Assembly (NCBI GenBank): GCA_049792875.1
Contig: JBARBI010000211.1
Coordinates: 1 to 64,000 of the forward strand
Length of the DNA: 64,000 bases
Direction of reading: 5' to 3'
From: Sulfotelmatobacter sp049792875
Lineage (GTDB): Bacteria > Acidobacteriota > Terriglobia > Terriglobales > Acidobacteriaceae
Positions within the stretch are counted from its first letter, which is position 1. Each line of letters opens with the position of its first letter. The notes under the pieces are model-generated. The model had not been told where the DNA came from. It did not search any database and was given only the letters and a program-made list of their open reading frames with translations. Both the position numbers and the translations under genes were made by a program. Below are positions 15,893 through 24,843 of this stretch, one piece after another.

Positions 15893-18649
15893 TTATGCCC
15901 GCTCCAACTGAGCGTACTTCTCCACCAGCTTCTTTAATCCGAAGCGAGGGAATTGTACCGTAATCTTGGCTTCTTCGCCTTCTCCTTCGCGCTGGTAGAC
16001 CGTTCCTTCTCCGTATTTCGGATGGCGGACCTTCTGTCCAGGGCGGAATCCACGCTTGCCGGTGGGCTCTTCAAGCGGCGTTTTCGGGACGGTGAACTTC
16101 TTGCCACGGCTGGCGAAGAACTCGGCGATGTTCTCGATGGAGTTGTAGGGACGAGCCGGGGGGGTAGGCTTCGTGGCGCGGGTGCTGGCTCGCGCGGTCT
16201 CTGCGGCGTGCCATGCCGTGCTTTGGTCTTCGTCTTCGTAAGAGTAGTGGGTGCTCTCGGCATCGTGGGCGGCGGGGCTTCGCCCCGCTGGACGGGCGAA
16301 TGCGCCCGTCCCCACACGAGCCTTGCTGGCTCCCAACTCTTCCAGCATTGGGGCGGGAACTTCCTCCAGGAAGCGCGAGGGGACGCTGGCGTCGGGCAGG
16401 TCCGTGCCGTATCTCCGGCGGTAGACGGCGCGGGTCAGGATGAGCTGGTCCATGGCGCGGGTCATGCCGACGTAGCACAGGCGGCGTTCTTCTTCGATGT
16501 CTTCGGGAACGAGCATGGTGCGGGAATGCGGGAAGAGTCCTTCTTCCAGGCCGCTGAGGAAGACCAAGGGAAACTCCAGGCCCTTGGCGGCATGCAGGCT
16601 CATGAGCGTGATCTGAGCGCGCTCGTCGTAGTCGTCGGCGTCGGCGACGAGGGCGGCATGATCCAGGAACTGGTCGAGCGTTTCGCCGCGGTCGCGGGAG
16701 TCCATGGCGGCGTTGACCAGTTCGCGCAGATTTTCTATGCGAGAGAAGGCTTCTGGAGTGTCTTCGTCCTCGAGGAGCTTGATGTAGCCTGTGCGGTCGA
16801 TCAGGAACTTCAGGATGTCCGCGGTGCTGACGGTGGGAGCAGGAAATGACCCGGGCGTCTTTCCAATCTCCGGATCGGGCGGCCTGTCGGCGTCGGTAGC
16901 GTCGGCTTCTCGCGGGCTCTCGTGGGGGCGTCCTGCCTCCACAGCGGCATCGGGCTGAGAGACCGCGAGCTCAGGGTTCGCGGCACCGAAGTCGAACGAG
17001 AAATTTCCGAACTCGGCGGGATCGAAGGCTGTGGCGTCTTTGGGCTGTGATTCGTCATCGGTTGGCGGCAGGGCTTCGCCCTGCGGGACAGCCGAGGGCG
17101 GCTGTCCCCACATGGGCCGTGGTGGCTGCGCGGGCGAGTCGCCCGGGCCCACACGTACGGGGCCTTCCAGTTGTTCTTCGAAGGTTCCTGCCAGCATGGC
17201 GCGGGCGTCTTCGATTAGCTGCTGGAAATTCTTCAGCGACGCCAGAGCCCTGGGCGGCAAGAGTTCGCGGCGCATGGCCTCTCCGACCGCGCCCCATAGC
17301 GACAAGCCCGTCTCGAGCGCGAGACGTTCCAGCGTGTCGATCGTGCCTTTGCCGATGCCGCGGGTGGGCGTGTTGATGACGCGCAACAGCGAAATCGAGT
17401 CGTCGGGATTCTGGATGACCTTCAAATACGAGATCATGTCTTTGATCTCGGAGCGCTCGTAGAACGAGAATCCGCCGACCACGTGATACTTCATGCCATA
17501 GCGGCGCATGGCTTCTTCAAACAATCGTGATTGCGAGTTGGTGCGGTAGAGCACTGCGGCCCGCGGGGTTTCCCCGCGCTCGGTTGCTTCGCGGATGTAG
17601 CGCGCAATCCAGTCGGCGGCGAACAGAGCTTCGTTCTCGCCGTCGGGCGCCTCGTAATAACCGATCTTGGTGCCGCCCTGGCGCACGGTCCAGAGGTTCT
17701 TGCCTTTGCGGCGGAGATTGTTCGCAACCACTGCCGACGCAGCCTGCAGAATGTTCTGGGTCGAGCGGTAGTTCTGCTCGAGGCGAATGATTTTGGCCTC
17801 GGGGAAGTCCTGCTCGAATTCGAGAATGTTGCGGATGTCGGCGCCGCGCCAGGAATAAATCGACTGGTCTTCATCGCCCACGGCGCAAACGTTGTGGCGC
17901 TCGCCCGCAAGCATGCGCATGAGTTCGTACTGCGGACGGTTCGTGTCCTGATATTCGTCGATCAGCAGATACTGGAAGCGGCGGATGTAGTAGTCGCGGA
18001 CCTGGGCCGCGGACTTCAGCAGCCGAACGGCTTCGAGCAGCAGATCGTCGAAGTCGAGGGCATTGGCTTTCCGCATCTCCTTCCCGTACTCCTCGTACAG
18101 GTGGGCAATGCGCTCGGTCTTGGGATCGGCCGATTGCAGATAGAGTTCCTGGGGGTTGAGCATATGGTTCTTCGCCCAGGAAATACGCCCTAGTACCGTG
18201 CGCGGGGTAAGTTGCTTGTCGTCGAGGCCGAGGCGCTTCATCACCCCTTTGACGACGGCCTGCTGGTCGCTTTCGTCATAGATGACAAAGCTTTTCGTGT
18301 GCCCGATGGGCGGCTTCCCGGGAACGCTCGACGGGATTCGCAGAGCTTCAATATCACGCCGCAGGACGCGCACGCAGAATGAATGGAAAGTCGAGATGAC
18401 CGGCTTGGCAATGCTAAGCCCGCCCACCAGCTTTTCGACGCGCTCACCCATTTCGGCGGCGGCCTTATTGGTGAACGTCATCGCGAGGATCGATTCGGGC
18501 ATCACGCCTTTGTGCTCGATCAGATAGGCGATGCGGTAGGTGATAACGCGCGTCTTTCCGCTGCCGGCGCCGGCCAGAATCAGCACCGGGCCGTCGGTGG
18601 TTTCGACGGCTTCGCGCTGCTGCGGGTTCAGTTGGTCGAGAAAAGACAA
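15893..18649 (-). CDS. pcrA: UvrD/PcrA-type ATP-dependent DNA helicase with repeat-derived linkers
   Basis: A 918-residue superfamily 1A 3'-5' helicase for repair and replication-fork clearance. Motifs: N-terminal LNPQQREAVETTDGPVLI (Q motif), Walker A GAGSGKTRVITYRI, TFTNKAAAEM, DEYQDTN (Walker B), QNYRSTQ, TLMSLHAAKGLEF, EERRLCYVGMTRA, and a C-terminal GQKVRHPKYGEGTV Tudor-like segment. Family members are usually about 720-780 residues. The excess is low-complexity sequence at about residues 500-620 and 770-830, and the DNA there contains dispersed GC hairpins (17068-17153 and 16272-16317) read in frame. Core motifs are intact, so activity is expected. Confidence 0.95.
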   Translation of the reverse strand: MSFLDQLNPQQREAVETTDGPVLILAGAGSGKTRVITYRIAYLIEHKGVMPESILAMTFTNKAAAEMGERVEKLVGGLSIAKPVISTFHSFCVRVLRRDIEALRIPSSVPGKPPIGHTKSFVIYDESDQQAVVKGVMKRLGLDDKQLTPRTVLGRISWAKNHMLNPQELYLQSADPKTERIAHLYEEYGKEMRKANALDFDDLLLEAVRLLKSAAQVRDYYIRRFQYLLIDEYQDTNRPQYELMRMLAGERHNVCAVGDEDQSIYSWRGADIRNILEFEQDFPEAKIIRLEQNYRSTQNILQAASAVVANNLRRKGKNLWTVRQGGTKIGYYEAPDGENEALFAADWIARYIREATERGETPRAAVLYRTNSQSRLFEEAMRRYGMKYHVVGGFSFYERSEIKDMISYLKVIQNPDDSISLLRVINTPTRGIGKGTIDTLERLALETGLSLWGAVGEAMRRELLPPRALASLKNFQQLIEDARAMLAGTFEEQLEGPVRVGPGDSPAQPPRPMWGQPPSAVPQGEALPPTDDESQPKDATAFDPAEFGNFSFDFGAANPELAVSQPDAAVEAGRPHESPREADATDADRPPDPEIGKTPGSFPAPTVSTADILKFLIDRTGYIKLLEDEDTPEAFSRIENLRELVNAAMDSRDRGETLDQFLDHAALVADADDYDERAQITLMSLHAAKGLEFPLVFLSGLEEGLFPHSRTMLVPEDIEEERRLCYVGMTRAMDQLILTRAVYRRRYGTDLPDASVPSRFLEEVPAPMLEELGASKARVGTGAFARPAGRSPAAHDAESTHYSYEDEDQSTAWHAAETARASTRATKPTPPARPYNSIENIAEFFASRGKKFTVPKTPLEEPTGKRGFRPGQKVRHPKYGEGTVYQREGEGEEAKITVQFPRFGLKKLVEKYAQLERA
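16272..16317. repeat. GC hairpin pair inside the helicase gene
   Basis: GCGGGGC-ttc-GCCCCGC (16272-16288) and GACGGGCG-aatg-CGCCCGTC (16291-16310) followed by CCCACAC. They encode part of an unconserved Ala/Pro/Gly-rich linker near helicase residue 780, kept in frame. Confidence 0.8.
17068..17153. repeat. Hairpin cluster inside the helicase gene
   Basis: GCAGGGC-ttc-GCCCTGC (17068-17084), then GGGACAGCC-N6-GGCTGTCCC (17085-17108), identical in all 24 bp to the copy at 5692-5715, then CGGGCGA-gt-CGCCCGGGCCCACAC (17131-17153). It encodes a Pro/Gly-rich linker near helicase residues 500-525. Confidence 0.85.
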
Positions 18650-18854
18650 TGCGGAAGTGGCTCCAGAGTCGCTGATTCGATTTTACAGGGGAATAGCAGC
18701 AGACGGGATTCCGCGCACGCCGACTTCGGAGCGCGATGTCCAAAACGAAACGCTCACACCCTGTGATGAGCGCGTTGCCGCGTGAATTTTGACCGCAAGG
18801 TGGGCGTGCATTTTCGTTCTTTCCACGGAGCCGAGATGGGCGACGTGGCGGGCC

Positions 18855-18887
18855 CCCCACTTCTCGCAAAGGACGCGAGAAATGGGG
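18855..18887. repeat. Second-type dispersed hairpin (TTCTCGC/GCGAGAA)
   Basis: CCCCACTTCTCGC-N6-CGCGAGAAATGGGG lies between the helicase and the ARPP-1 gene, which diverge. A near copy sits inside tilS at 35822-35858 with the same flanks (CCCCAC…ATGGGGCAC), so this is a distinct repeat family from the GGGACAGCC type. Confidence 0.8.
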
Positions 18888-18942
18888 CACCCGGCTCTTT
18901 TGGGAATGGTGGCGCGCTCGTTTCGCGGGGGAGGAGAGTCTT

Positions 18943-20097
18943 ATGCATTCGAGCTTGAGTCCGAAGATTTTCTTGGCATTGGCGGTCCTGATGATTGTGG
19001 CCGGGGTAGCGGTCGACCAGCGCGAGGCGCAAGCCGGAGAGGTAACCCCGGGCTACAAGGTGCTGGAGCCGATCCGGCATGGCAATCTGACGGTGTTTCC
19101 CGTGGTCGCGGCGAGGAGCTATCCGACCGGGGAGTTCCTGACCCTGGACGAAGGGCTACGGTCCGGAGATGTGGTCGTCACCGAAGCCGGCAACGTGCAA
19201 GGACTGGTTCGGCGCCATCCAATGCCGGCGATCCGAAACGATGGAGCGCAGGTGAACCGGCTGGTGCTGGTCAACAATTCCAAGCGGCCGCTGCTGCTGC
19301 TGGCAGGTGAGATCGTCACCGGAGGCAAGCAAGATCGGGTGATCGGCAAAGACCGCATCGTTCCGCCGGAGAGCGATCCGGTGGACCTGAGCGTGTTCTG
19401 CGTGGAGCCGGGCCGGTGGGTCGCGACCAGCGAGCATTTCGGTGCGTCAGAGGCGATGTATGGGTCGGCTTCTGGCAGCACAAAATCGCGCGCGCCCGTT
19501 CCCATGGCGATGATGGCGCAGCCCTCGGTGCGTGCCAAGGCGATGGGTGACAAGAATCAGGCTGAGGTTTGGGACGAGGTTCGGAAACAGCAGAGTGCCA
19601 TCGGTGGTGCGATCTCTCCTACGGCACCAGGCGTGGCAACCGAGGTGGCCCGTACCAGTTCCTATGCCAAGGTCATGGAAAACGAAGAGGTCAAAAAGCA
19701 GGTGGACGCGGTTGCCAGGCCGATCGAGCAGAACTATCAAAGCCTGATCCGGCAACTGCGCGATCGCAACGCGGTCGGTGTGGTGGTGGCGGTGAACGGG
19801 CGCATCATCTGGGCCGATGTGTTTGCCAGCACAGAATTGCTGGAAAAATATTGGCCGAAGCTGGTGCGCTCGTATGCGTCCGAGGCAGTGGTCGCGCGCG
19901 CGAAAGATGTTGAGGTCAGTGTGAGCCGAGCGCAAGACTTCCTGGGAAACATGGAAGGACGCAGAGAAATGATCGAGAGCGAGCCGGGAATCTACCGTCA
20001 CACCGAAATCAGCGGCGACGGATTCAAGGCGTTTTCCCTCACCTCGCTGCTGCCGAAGACTGGGTTCGACGTGCATGTGGCGAAGATGGCGGAATAG
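18943..20097 (+). CDS. Secreted ARPP-1 (DUF6569) domain protein
   Basis: A 384-residue protein with an N-terminal hydrophobic segment (FLALAVLMIVAGVAV) acting as signal peptide or anchor. The rest resembles the ARPP-1/DUF6569 domain: GYKVLEPIRHGNLTVFPV, then NNSKRPLLLLAGEIVTGGKQDRVIGKDRIVPP and SVFCVEPGRW, with a C-terminal RAQDFLGNMEG segment. The domain's biochemical role is not established; it occurs alone or with phosphatase/rhodanese domains. A Met/Ala-rich stretch near residues 170-200 looks disordered. No operon partner. Confidence 0.75.
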   Translation: MHSSLSPKIFLALAVLMIVAGVAVDQREAQAGEVTPGYKVLEPIRHGNLTVFPVVAARSYPTGEFLTLDEGLRSGDVVVTEAGNVQGLVRRHPMPAIRNDGAQVNRLVLVNNSKRPLLLLAGEIVTGGKQDRVIGKDRIVPPESDPVDLSVFCVEPGRWVATSEHFGASEAMYGSASGSTKSRAPVPMAMMAQPSVRAKAMGDKNQAEVWDEVRKQQSAIGGAISPTAPGVATEVARTSSYAKVMENEEVKKQVDAVARPIEQNYQSLIRQLRDRNAVGVVVAVNGRIIWADVFASTELLEKYWPKLVRSYASEAVVARAKDVEVSVSRAQDFLGNMEGRREMIESEPGIYRHTEISGDGFKAFSLTSLLPKTGFDVHVAKMAE

Positions 20098-20307
20098 CAA
20101 CAGCGATGTCAGACTGTCAGGAGAGCGTTTTCGTAGCGGGCGGCATTTGCTTTTCTCTCGCTCCGCGGAAGGTCGTCGCGAACTCTGCGGTTAGGGTGTT
20201 CTGGTAGCTGTAGAAAAGCTTTTAACCGCAGAGGACGCCAAGAAGGTCTGCACAGGTCGCAGAGAGGCCAGGGAACAGTTTTCGTGGTTCTTATTGCCCA
20301 CGAATCC
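20098..20307. other. Spacer without a gene
   Basis: No gene is visible. The sequence holds fragments such as ACCGCAGAGGACGCCAAG and GGTCGCAGAGAGG, typical of degenerate intergenic repeats between converging genes. Confidence 0.4.
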
Positions 20308-21216
20308 CTAGCCACTTGCCTTCTGTGCCTTGCCAAGCAATTCCTCGACCGCAGGAAACGACCGAGGCGGAATCAAGGTGCGGTCGGGAGGCATTCCGCC
20401 GGCGTTAACCGCCTTCGCCAGAATTTCAAGAGCGATTCCCGCCGCGGGGGCGGTGATGATCGTCGCCTTCAACAGCCCGCGGCGGACCCAGTCCTGACCG
20501 GTCTTGGTAACGCCGTCGCAACCGGTGAACGGAATACTCAACCACTGCTCACGATCTTTCTCCGTCAGATCAATGAAGGCCTTCCTGGCGCCCATCGCCA
20601 TCGCGTCGTTCTGACAGATGACCGCCCGAATCTGAAGCTGCCGAGAAGAACCCAGCGACATCCAGGACTTCGCTGCCATGTGCGCGCTGCGCTCGGTCCA
20701 GTCGCCTTTGATCATTTTCAACTCGACCGCAGCCGGCTTGGTGGAAAGCAGCCCCTTCGTGCGGAGTTGAGTCGCTGTGCTGTTGAAGGGGCCCTCGATA
20801 TAGAGGACGTTTCCGTCCGCGACCAGGACGCCTAGTTGTTTCCCTTGGATCCTGCCGACTTCGGACTGGTCGGTGCTGACGGAAAAAACGGGAGCGGTGC
20901 CACCGCGACGAAGATCAGCGATATAGTCCGGATCGCTATTGATGATCCCCCACCCAATCCCGGCGCCGACTGCCGCTTTCGCCACCTGCGGCATTCCAGT
21001 CCCGACCGGTTCGACGAGAATCGCGCCGGGCCGCTGCGTGGGATCCTGAATGATCTTGATGAGTTGCTGGGTTTGGTTGACGGCGTCGTTGTCGGCGTAG
21101 ATAACCTGGATTTGGATGCCAAGCCGCACGGCCATTTCAGCGACGGCGACGGCTTGTTCTGCCTGGTAATCGTTTTCCCTGGTCGTGAGAGCAACAATTA
21201 CGTTCAGTTTGTCCAT
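20308..21216 (-). CDS. Periplasmic-binding-protein-fold (LacI/ribose-type) protein, no signal peptide
   Basis: A 302-residue type-1 substrate-binding-fold protein (Peripla_BP_4-like): LNVIVALTTRENDYQAEQAVA at the N terminus, GAILVEPVGTGMPQVAKAAV, FSVSTDQSEVGRIQGKQLG, and AVICQNDAMAMGARKAF followed by the GCDG turn. Exported homologues carry signal peptides and work with ABC sugar importers. Here the protein begins directly at the first strand and no transporter genes flank it. It may be a cytoplasmic sensor, or the start may be misplaced, but upstream sequence offers no clear signal peptide. Confidence 0.8.
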   Translation of the reverse strand: MDKLNVIVALTTRENDYQAEQAVAVAEMAVRLGIQIQVIYADNDAVNQTQQLIKIIQDPTQRPGAILVEPVGTGMPQVAKAAVGAGIGWGIINSDPDYIADLRRGGTAPVFSVSTDQSEVGRIQGKQLGVLVADGNVLYIEGPFNSTATQLRTKGLLSTKPAAVELKMIKGDWTERSAHMAAKSWMSLGSSRQLQIRAVICQNDAMAMGARKAFIDLTEKDREQWLSIPFTGCDGVTKTGQDWVRRGLLKATIITAPAAGIALEILAKAVNAGGMPPDRTLIPPRSFPAVEELLGKAQKASG

Positions 21217-21316
21217 GGGGGAAGCGTGCTTCCTTTGGGGCCGGATTGTGTTACGGCCGGCAAGGGCATACGGGAAACGGCTTTTGCGCGAAGCAATGTC
21301 GATTGATTTTTTCGCA

Positions 21317-22351
21317 TCAATTGGTCTTCAACGAGTCGTACCACGTCCGCCAAGCATTGGAGTCGTTGGGTAATCGCTGGCGGGTGATGTCGCCCAGCGC
21401 CTGGAAAGCCCACCCATGCGTCTGAGCATCGAGTGAAGGGTCGTCCGTGTAACTCAACAGTTGCGGAACAGCCGTGAGGCGCTGCTCTCGAGTGAACATG
21501 CCGGACTCCGCCAGGCTGCAGGCGGCCCTCTCGCGCACACTGGGGGAGGGATCGTCGTGCATGGTTTTCAGGAGAGGCTCGATGGTCTGGGTGGCGCCAG
21601 AAAGGGCAAGGCCTTCCACCGCCCAGCGTCGCGAGTCGTCGTCGGCGTCCTTCAGATGCGCGGTTAAGACCTGTACCACGTGGTCGGATTCAACCCCGCG
21701 ATTCGCCATCAACCCAAGCGCCCACAGGGCCCAGATTTTTTGCGCGTGATTGGAAGACTCGGCGCTGTTCAGCAGGTAGTCGAGACTGGCGGAGTTCTTC
21801 GCCAGTCCGTAGGCCGCGAGTTCGACTTCGACCCCGGACTCGCGCACGCGCATATCGCTCGAGTTCAGCGCAGCGGTGGTCAGAGTGGCGATCTGAGGAT
21901 TCCACTTTACCTTGCCCTGCCAGCGATCGACCCGGGACGAAATCTGATCCGCGGCTCCGTCGCTATGGCCAACGGCGAGTTCGAGAAGCGCCTCAGCTTG
22001 CTTCTGCGGCTTCATGCGATCGAGTTGGCGGGGGTCTTTGGCGGACGCAGGCGCACTCTGGCGCACAGGAAAGAGATTGGCAAAACGTAACCAGGCTGCG
22101 TGAGCGCTGCGGGCATTTCCGGTCAACACGGCAAGCAGCACTCCGATCGCGATTGCAAACACCGGGCCGAAGTGCCTGGCGTTCGCGGTCTGTCGAACGG
22201 AGCCTGGGCTCGTTATTGGTCCGCTCCCTGCACCGTCCGAACCCGGCCCCAGCGTCCCGTAGTCCGGCGTGGGCTGCAAGCGAGGATCCGCCACTGGCGC
22301 GGCTGCCATTTGCGGGCCTGGTCCCGAAAAACGCGGCTGGGATACATCCAT
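21317..22351 (-). CDS. HEAT-repeat protein with one membrane segment
   Basis: A 344-residue protein with a Pro/Gly-rich N-terminal tail, one hydrophobic segment (about 62-80, FGPVFAIAIGVLLAVL), then a helical-repeat region from about 150. Repeats such as DDDSRRWAVEGLALSG, DDPSPSVRERAACSLAES and DAQTHGWAFQALGDI fit HEAT/PBS-lyase-like repeats. Such proteins act as scaffolds. The upstream gap to the next minus-strand start is about 100 bp. No enzymatic motif. Confidence 0.75.
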   Translation of the reverse strand: MDVSQPRFSGPGPQMAAAPVADPRLQPTPDYGTLGPGSDGAGSGPITSPGSVRQTANARHFGPVFAIAIGVLLAVLTGNARSAHAAWLRFANLFPVRQSAPASAKDPRQLDRMKPQKQAEALLELAVGHSDGAADQISSRVDRWQGKVKWNPQIATLTTAALNSSDMRVRESGVEVELAAYGLAKNSASLDYLLNSAESSNHAQKIWALWALGLMANRGVESDHVVQVLTAHLKDADDDSRRWAVEGLALSGATQTIEPLLKTMHDDPSPSVRERAACSLAESGMFTREQRLTAVPQLLSYTDDPSLDAQTHGWAFQALGDITRQRLPNDSNAWRTWYDSLKTN

Positions 22352-22457
22352 ATAAAGAAGAGTCTAGGATCACCGGCGAAATAAGGTAAAGTTACTTCGG
22401 TTCGGATCCTACAGGGTTCGATGCAAAACGCGCTCCTGCGATCTGGGACGGGGCCCC

Positions 22458-22478
22458 GGAATTCGCGGCCGCAATTCC
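22458..22478. promoter_or_regulatory. Inverted repeat around GCGGCCGC upstream of the propeller gene
   Basis: GGAATT and AATTCC flank a 9-bp core containing GCGGCCGC, 23 bp before the propeller gene ATG. It could be an operator or an RNA hairpin in the leader. It also happens to place EcoRI- and NotI-type sequences side by side, discussed as a finding. Confidence 0.35.
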
Positions 22479-22500
22479 ACGAAGTTATCAGGAGGAAGTA

Positions 22501-23532
22501 ATGCGAATGACGTCCAAGTGGTTGGTATCCGTCATCAGTGTGTCCTTAGCGGCAGTAGCATTGGCCGCGGCTGGTCCGGGATATCATGTTGTAACAACTT
22601 ACAAGGTGGGCGGCGACGGCGGGTGGGATTACCTAACCACCGACTCCGACGCACGGCGCCTCTACATTTCTCGTGGCACCCACGTCATGGTGCTCGACGC
22701 GGATTCCGGGAAGAGCGTTGGTGACATCGCCGACACGCAGGGCGTTCACGGCATCGCCTTGGCGCCGGAACTGGGACGCGGCTTCACCAGTAACGGGCGC
22801 GAAGGCACGGTCAGCATTTTCGACATCAAGACGCTCGCGACCAGCAGCAAAGTTAAGGTAGGCGACAATCCCGACGCCATTCTTTACGATCCGGCGACGA
22901 AGCGGGTCTTCACCTTCAACGGACGCAGCCAGGATTCGACGGCCATTGATGCGACGAGCGGAAAAGTGTTGGGGACCATCAAGCTGGACGGCAAGCCGGA
23001 GTTTGCTGCCAGCGATGCCAAAGGCGAGATCTGGGTCAATATTGAAGACAAGAGCGAACTGGTGGCGATCGATCCCAACAAGCTCGAAGTAAAGGCGAAA
23101 TGGCCTCTGGCGCCGTGCACCGAGCCCAGCGGACTCTCGATCGATCGAAAAAATCGACGCCTGTTCGTGGGCTGCGATAACAAGATGATGGCGGTGGTAG
23201 ATGCCGATAGCGGCAAGGTTCTGGCCACGCCAGCGATCGGCGACGGCGTGGACGCGACCGCATTCGATCCTGAAACCGGGCTCGCTTTTGCATCCTGTGG
23301 CGGTGACGGCGTGCTCACGGTGGTGAAAGAAGAATCGCCGGCGAAGTTCAGCGTCGCCGAGACCGTGACGACACAAAAGGGAGCACGCACCCTGGCTCTA
23401 GATTCCAAAACACACAATGTATTCGTGGTGACGGCGCAGTTCGGACCCCGGCCAGCCGCTACGGCGGACAATCCGCGCCCGCGTCCCCCGATTCTTCCCG
23501 ACAGCTTCGTGGTCCTCGTTGTGGGCAAATGA
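22501..23532 (+). CDS. Secreted YncE-like beta-propeller protein
   Basis: A 343-residue seven-bladed (YVTN/YncE-type) propeller with a signal peptide (1-24, VSVISVSLAAVALAAA). Blades show repeated motifs such as RRLYISRGTHVMVLDADSGKSVG, KRVFTFNGRSQDSTAIDATSGKVLG and RRLFVGCDNKMMAVVDADSGKVLA. Family members bind DNA, peptides or other ligands outside the cytoplasm; no catalytic motif is seen. RBS AGGAGG precedes the ATG closely. Its stop overlaps the start of the following pseudogene by 4 bp, indicating former co-transcription. Confidence 0.88.
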   Translation: MRMTSKWLVSVISVSLAAVALAAAGPGYHVVTTYKVGGDGGWDYLTTDSDARRLYISRGTHVMVLDADSGKSVGDIADTQGVHGIALAPELGRGFTSNGREGTVSIFDIKTLATSSKVKVGDNPDAILYDPATKRVFTFNGRSQDSTAIDATSGKVLGTIKLDGKPEFAASDAKGEIWVNIEDKSELVAIDPNKLEVKAKWPLAPCTEPSGLSIDRKNRRLFVGCDNKMMAVVDADSGKVLATPAIGDGVDATAFDPETGLAFASCGGDGVLTVVKEESPAKFSVAETVTTQKGARTLALDSKTHNVFVVTAQFGPRPAATADNPRPRPPILPDSFVVLVVGK

Positions 23533-24843
23533 AAGCGACTGTTCATTCGGGGAGAGCCCCGCTCTGGCTTGCGATGATTTTGCTTCTTGCGCAGGCCGGC
23601 GGGGCTTACTCGGTACTTACGCACGAACAGGTCGTGGATCTGCTGTGGGAAGACCGCATTCAGCCCATGCTGAATGCACGCTTCCCGGATCTGACGGACA
23701 AGAATCTCAGGGAAGCCCATGCCTACACCTACGGCGGGTCGCTGGTCCAGGACATGGGCTATTACCCGTTCGGCAGCCACTAGTTCAGCGATCTGACCCA
23801 CTACGTGCGGACGGGAGACTTTGTTACCTGCCTGATTCGGGAGTCTCGCACGGCCAATGAATACGCCTTTGCGCTGGGAGCGCTGGCGCACTACGCTGCG
23901 GACAACAGGGGCCACCCCATGGTGAATCACGTGGTGGCTACGGAGTTTCCGCCGCTGCAGCGGAAGTTCGGCGACGTCGTCACTTATGCCGACTCCCCCA
24001 AAGCCCATATCCGGGCTGAGTTTGGCTTTGACATGACCCAAGTGGCGAAGAATCGCTACACCTCGGACCGCTACCACGATTTCGTCGGGTTTGAAATTTC
24101 GCAGGGCTTGCTGGAGCGAGTATTCCCGAAGGTCTACGGCATCCAGTTCGACGATGTCGTGGACGATGAGGATCTGGCGATCGGAAGTTTTCGGCATGCG
24201 GTCAGCAAGGTCATCCCGGAGACAACACGGGTAGCCTTGCTGGCACGCAATAAGGAGATCGTTGCCGACACGCCGAACGCGGCCGAGAAAAAGTACCTGT
24301 ATTACCTGTCGCGCACCGATTACGAGAAGGAAGGGGGAACCGAGTACCGCCGTCCCGGCTTTGGAACCAGGTTTCTCGCAGTCGTTGAAACTGTTCCCGA
24401 AGAAAGGTTTCTTCAGCGGACTGGACTTTAAGATTCCTACCCAGCAGTCGGAAGATCTTTTCATCCAGAGTATCGACGACACCGTACGGAGTTACAAGCA
24501 ACTCCTGCAGGAGGCGCAGAGCGGAACCCTGCACCTTGCCAACCGAGATTGTGACACCGGTAAGGAGACCCGGCCGGGAGAGTACGTGTTGGCGGACAAG
24601 CCGTACGCACACCTGCTAAATGATCTGGCGGATAATAATTTTAAGGACGTTCCGCCCGAACTGCGTGAGGACATTCTCACGTTCTACGCCAATCCGGATG
24701 CCCCGATCGCCACCAAGGGGAAATCCAAGGACTGGCAGCGAGTCCAGGAGGAACTGAAACAGTTGAAGACTGCGGCAGCCGTGACGGCGGCAGACGGCGA
24801 TCCTACCTCCGCAGATTCTGAAAGTAGAGGCACTCGGCCGTGA
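23529..24843 (+). pseudogene. Broken zinc-dependent phospholipase C-like gene
   Basis: Three frame pieces read as one protein resembling zinc-dependent phospholipase C (PF00882-like): signal peptide, then LTHEQVVDLLWEDRIQPML, YTYGGSLVQDMGYYPFGSH, LGALAHYAADNRGHPMVNH, and a later KLFPKKGFFSGLDFK segment. An in-frame TAG at 23781-23783 interrupts PFGSH/FSDLTHYVR, and a one-base shift near 24387 moves the frame so that KLFPKKGFF continues only in the next phase. Upstream and downstream pieces keep family-like sequence, so the lesions look recent. It overlaps the YncE-like gene by 4 bp and the opposing endonuclease-like gene by about 40 bp. Confidence 0.82.

Noticed and set aside
23781..23783. 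TAG as programmed readthrough or pyrrolysine codon
   Set aside because: A second lesion (frameshift near 24387) and no recoding machinery or hairpin support simple decay.
22884..24482. 532-codon frame opposite the propeller and pseudogene
   Set aside because: It is antisense to a confident gene, with no family resemblance.
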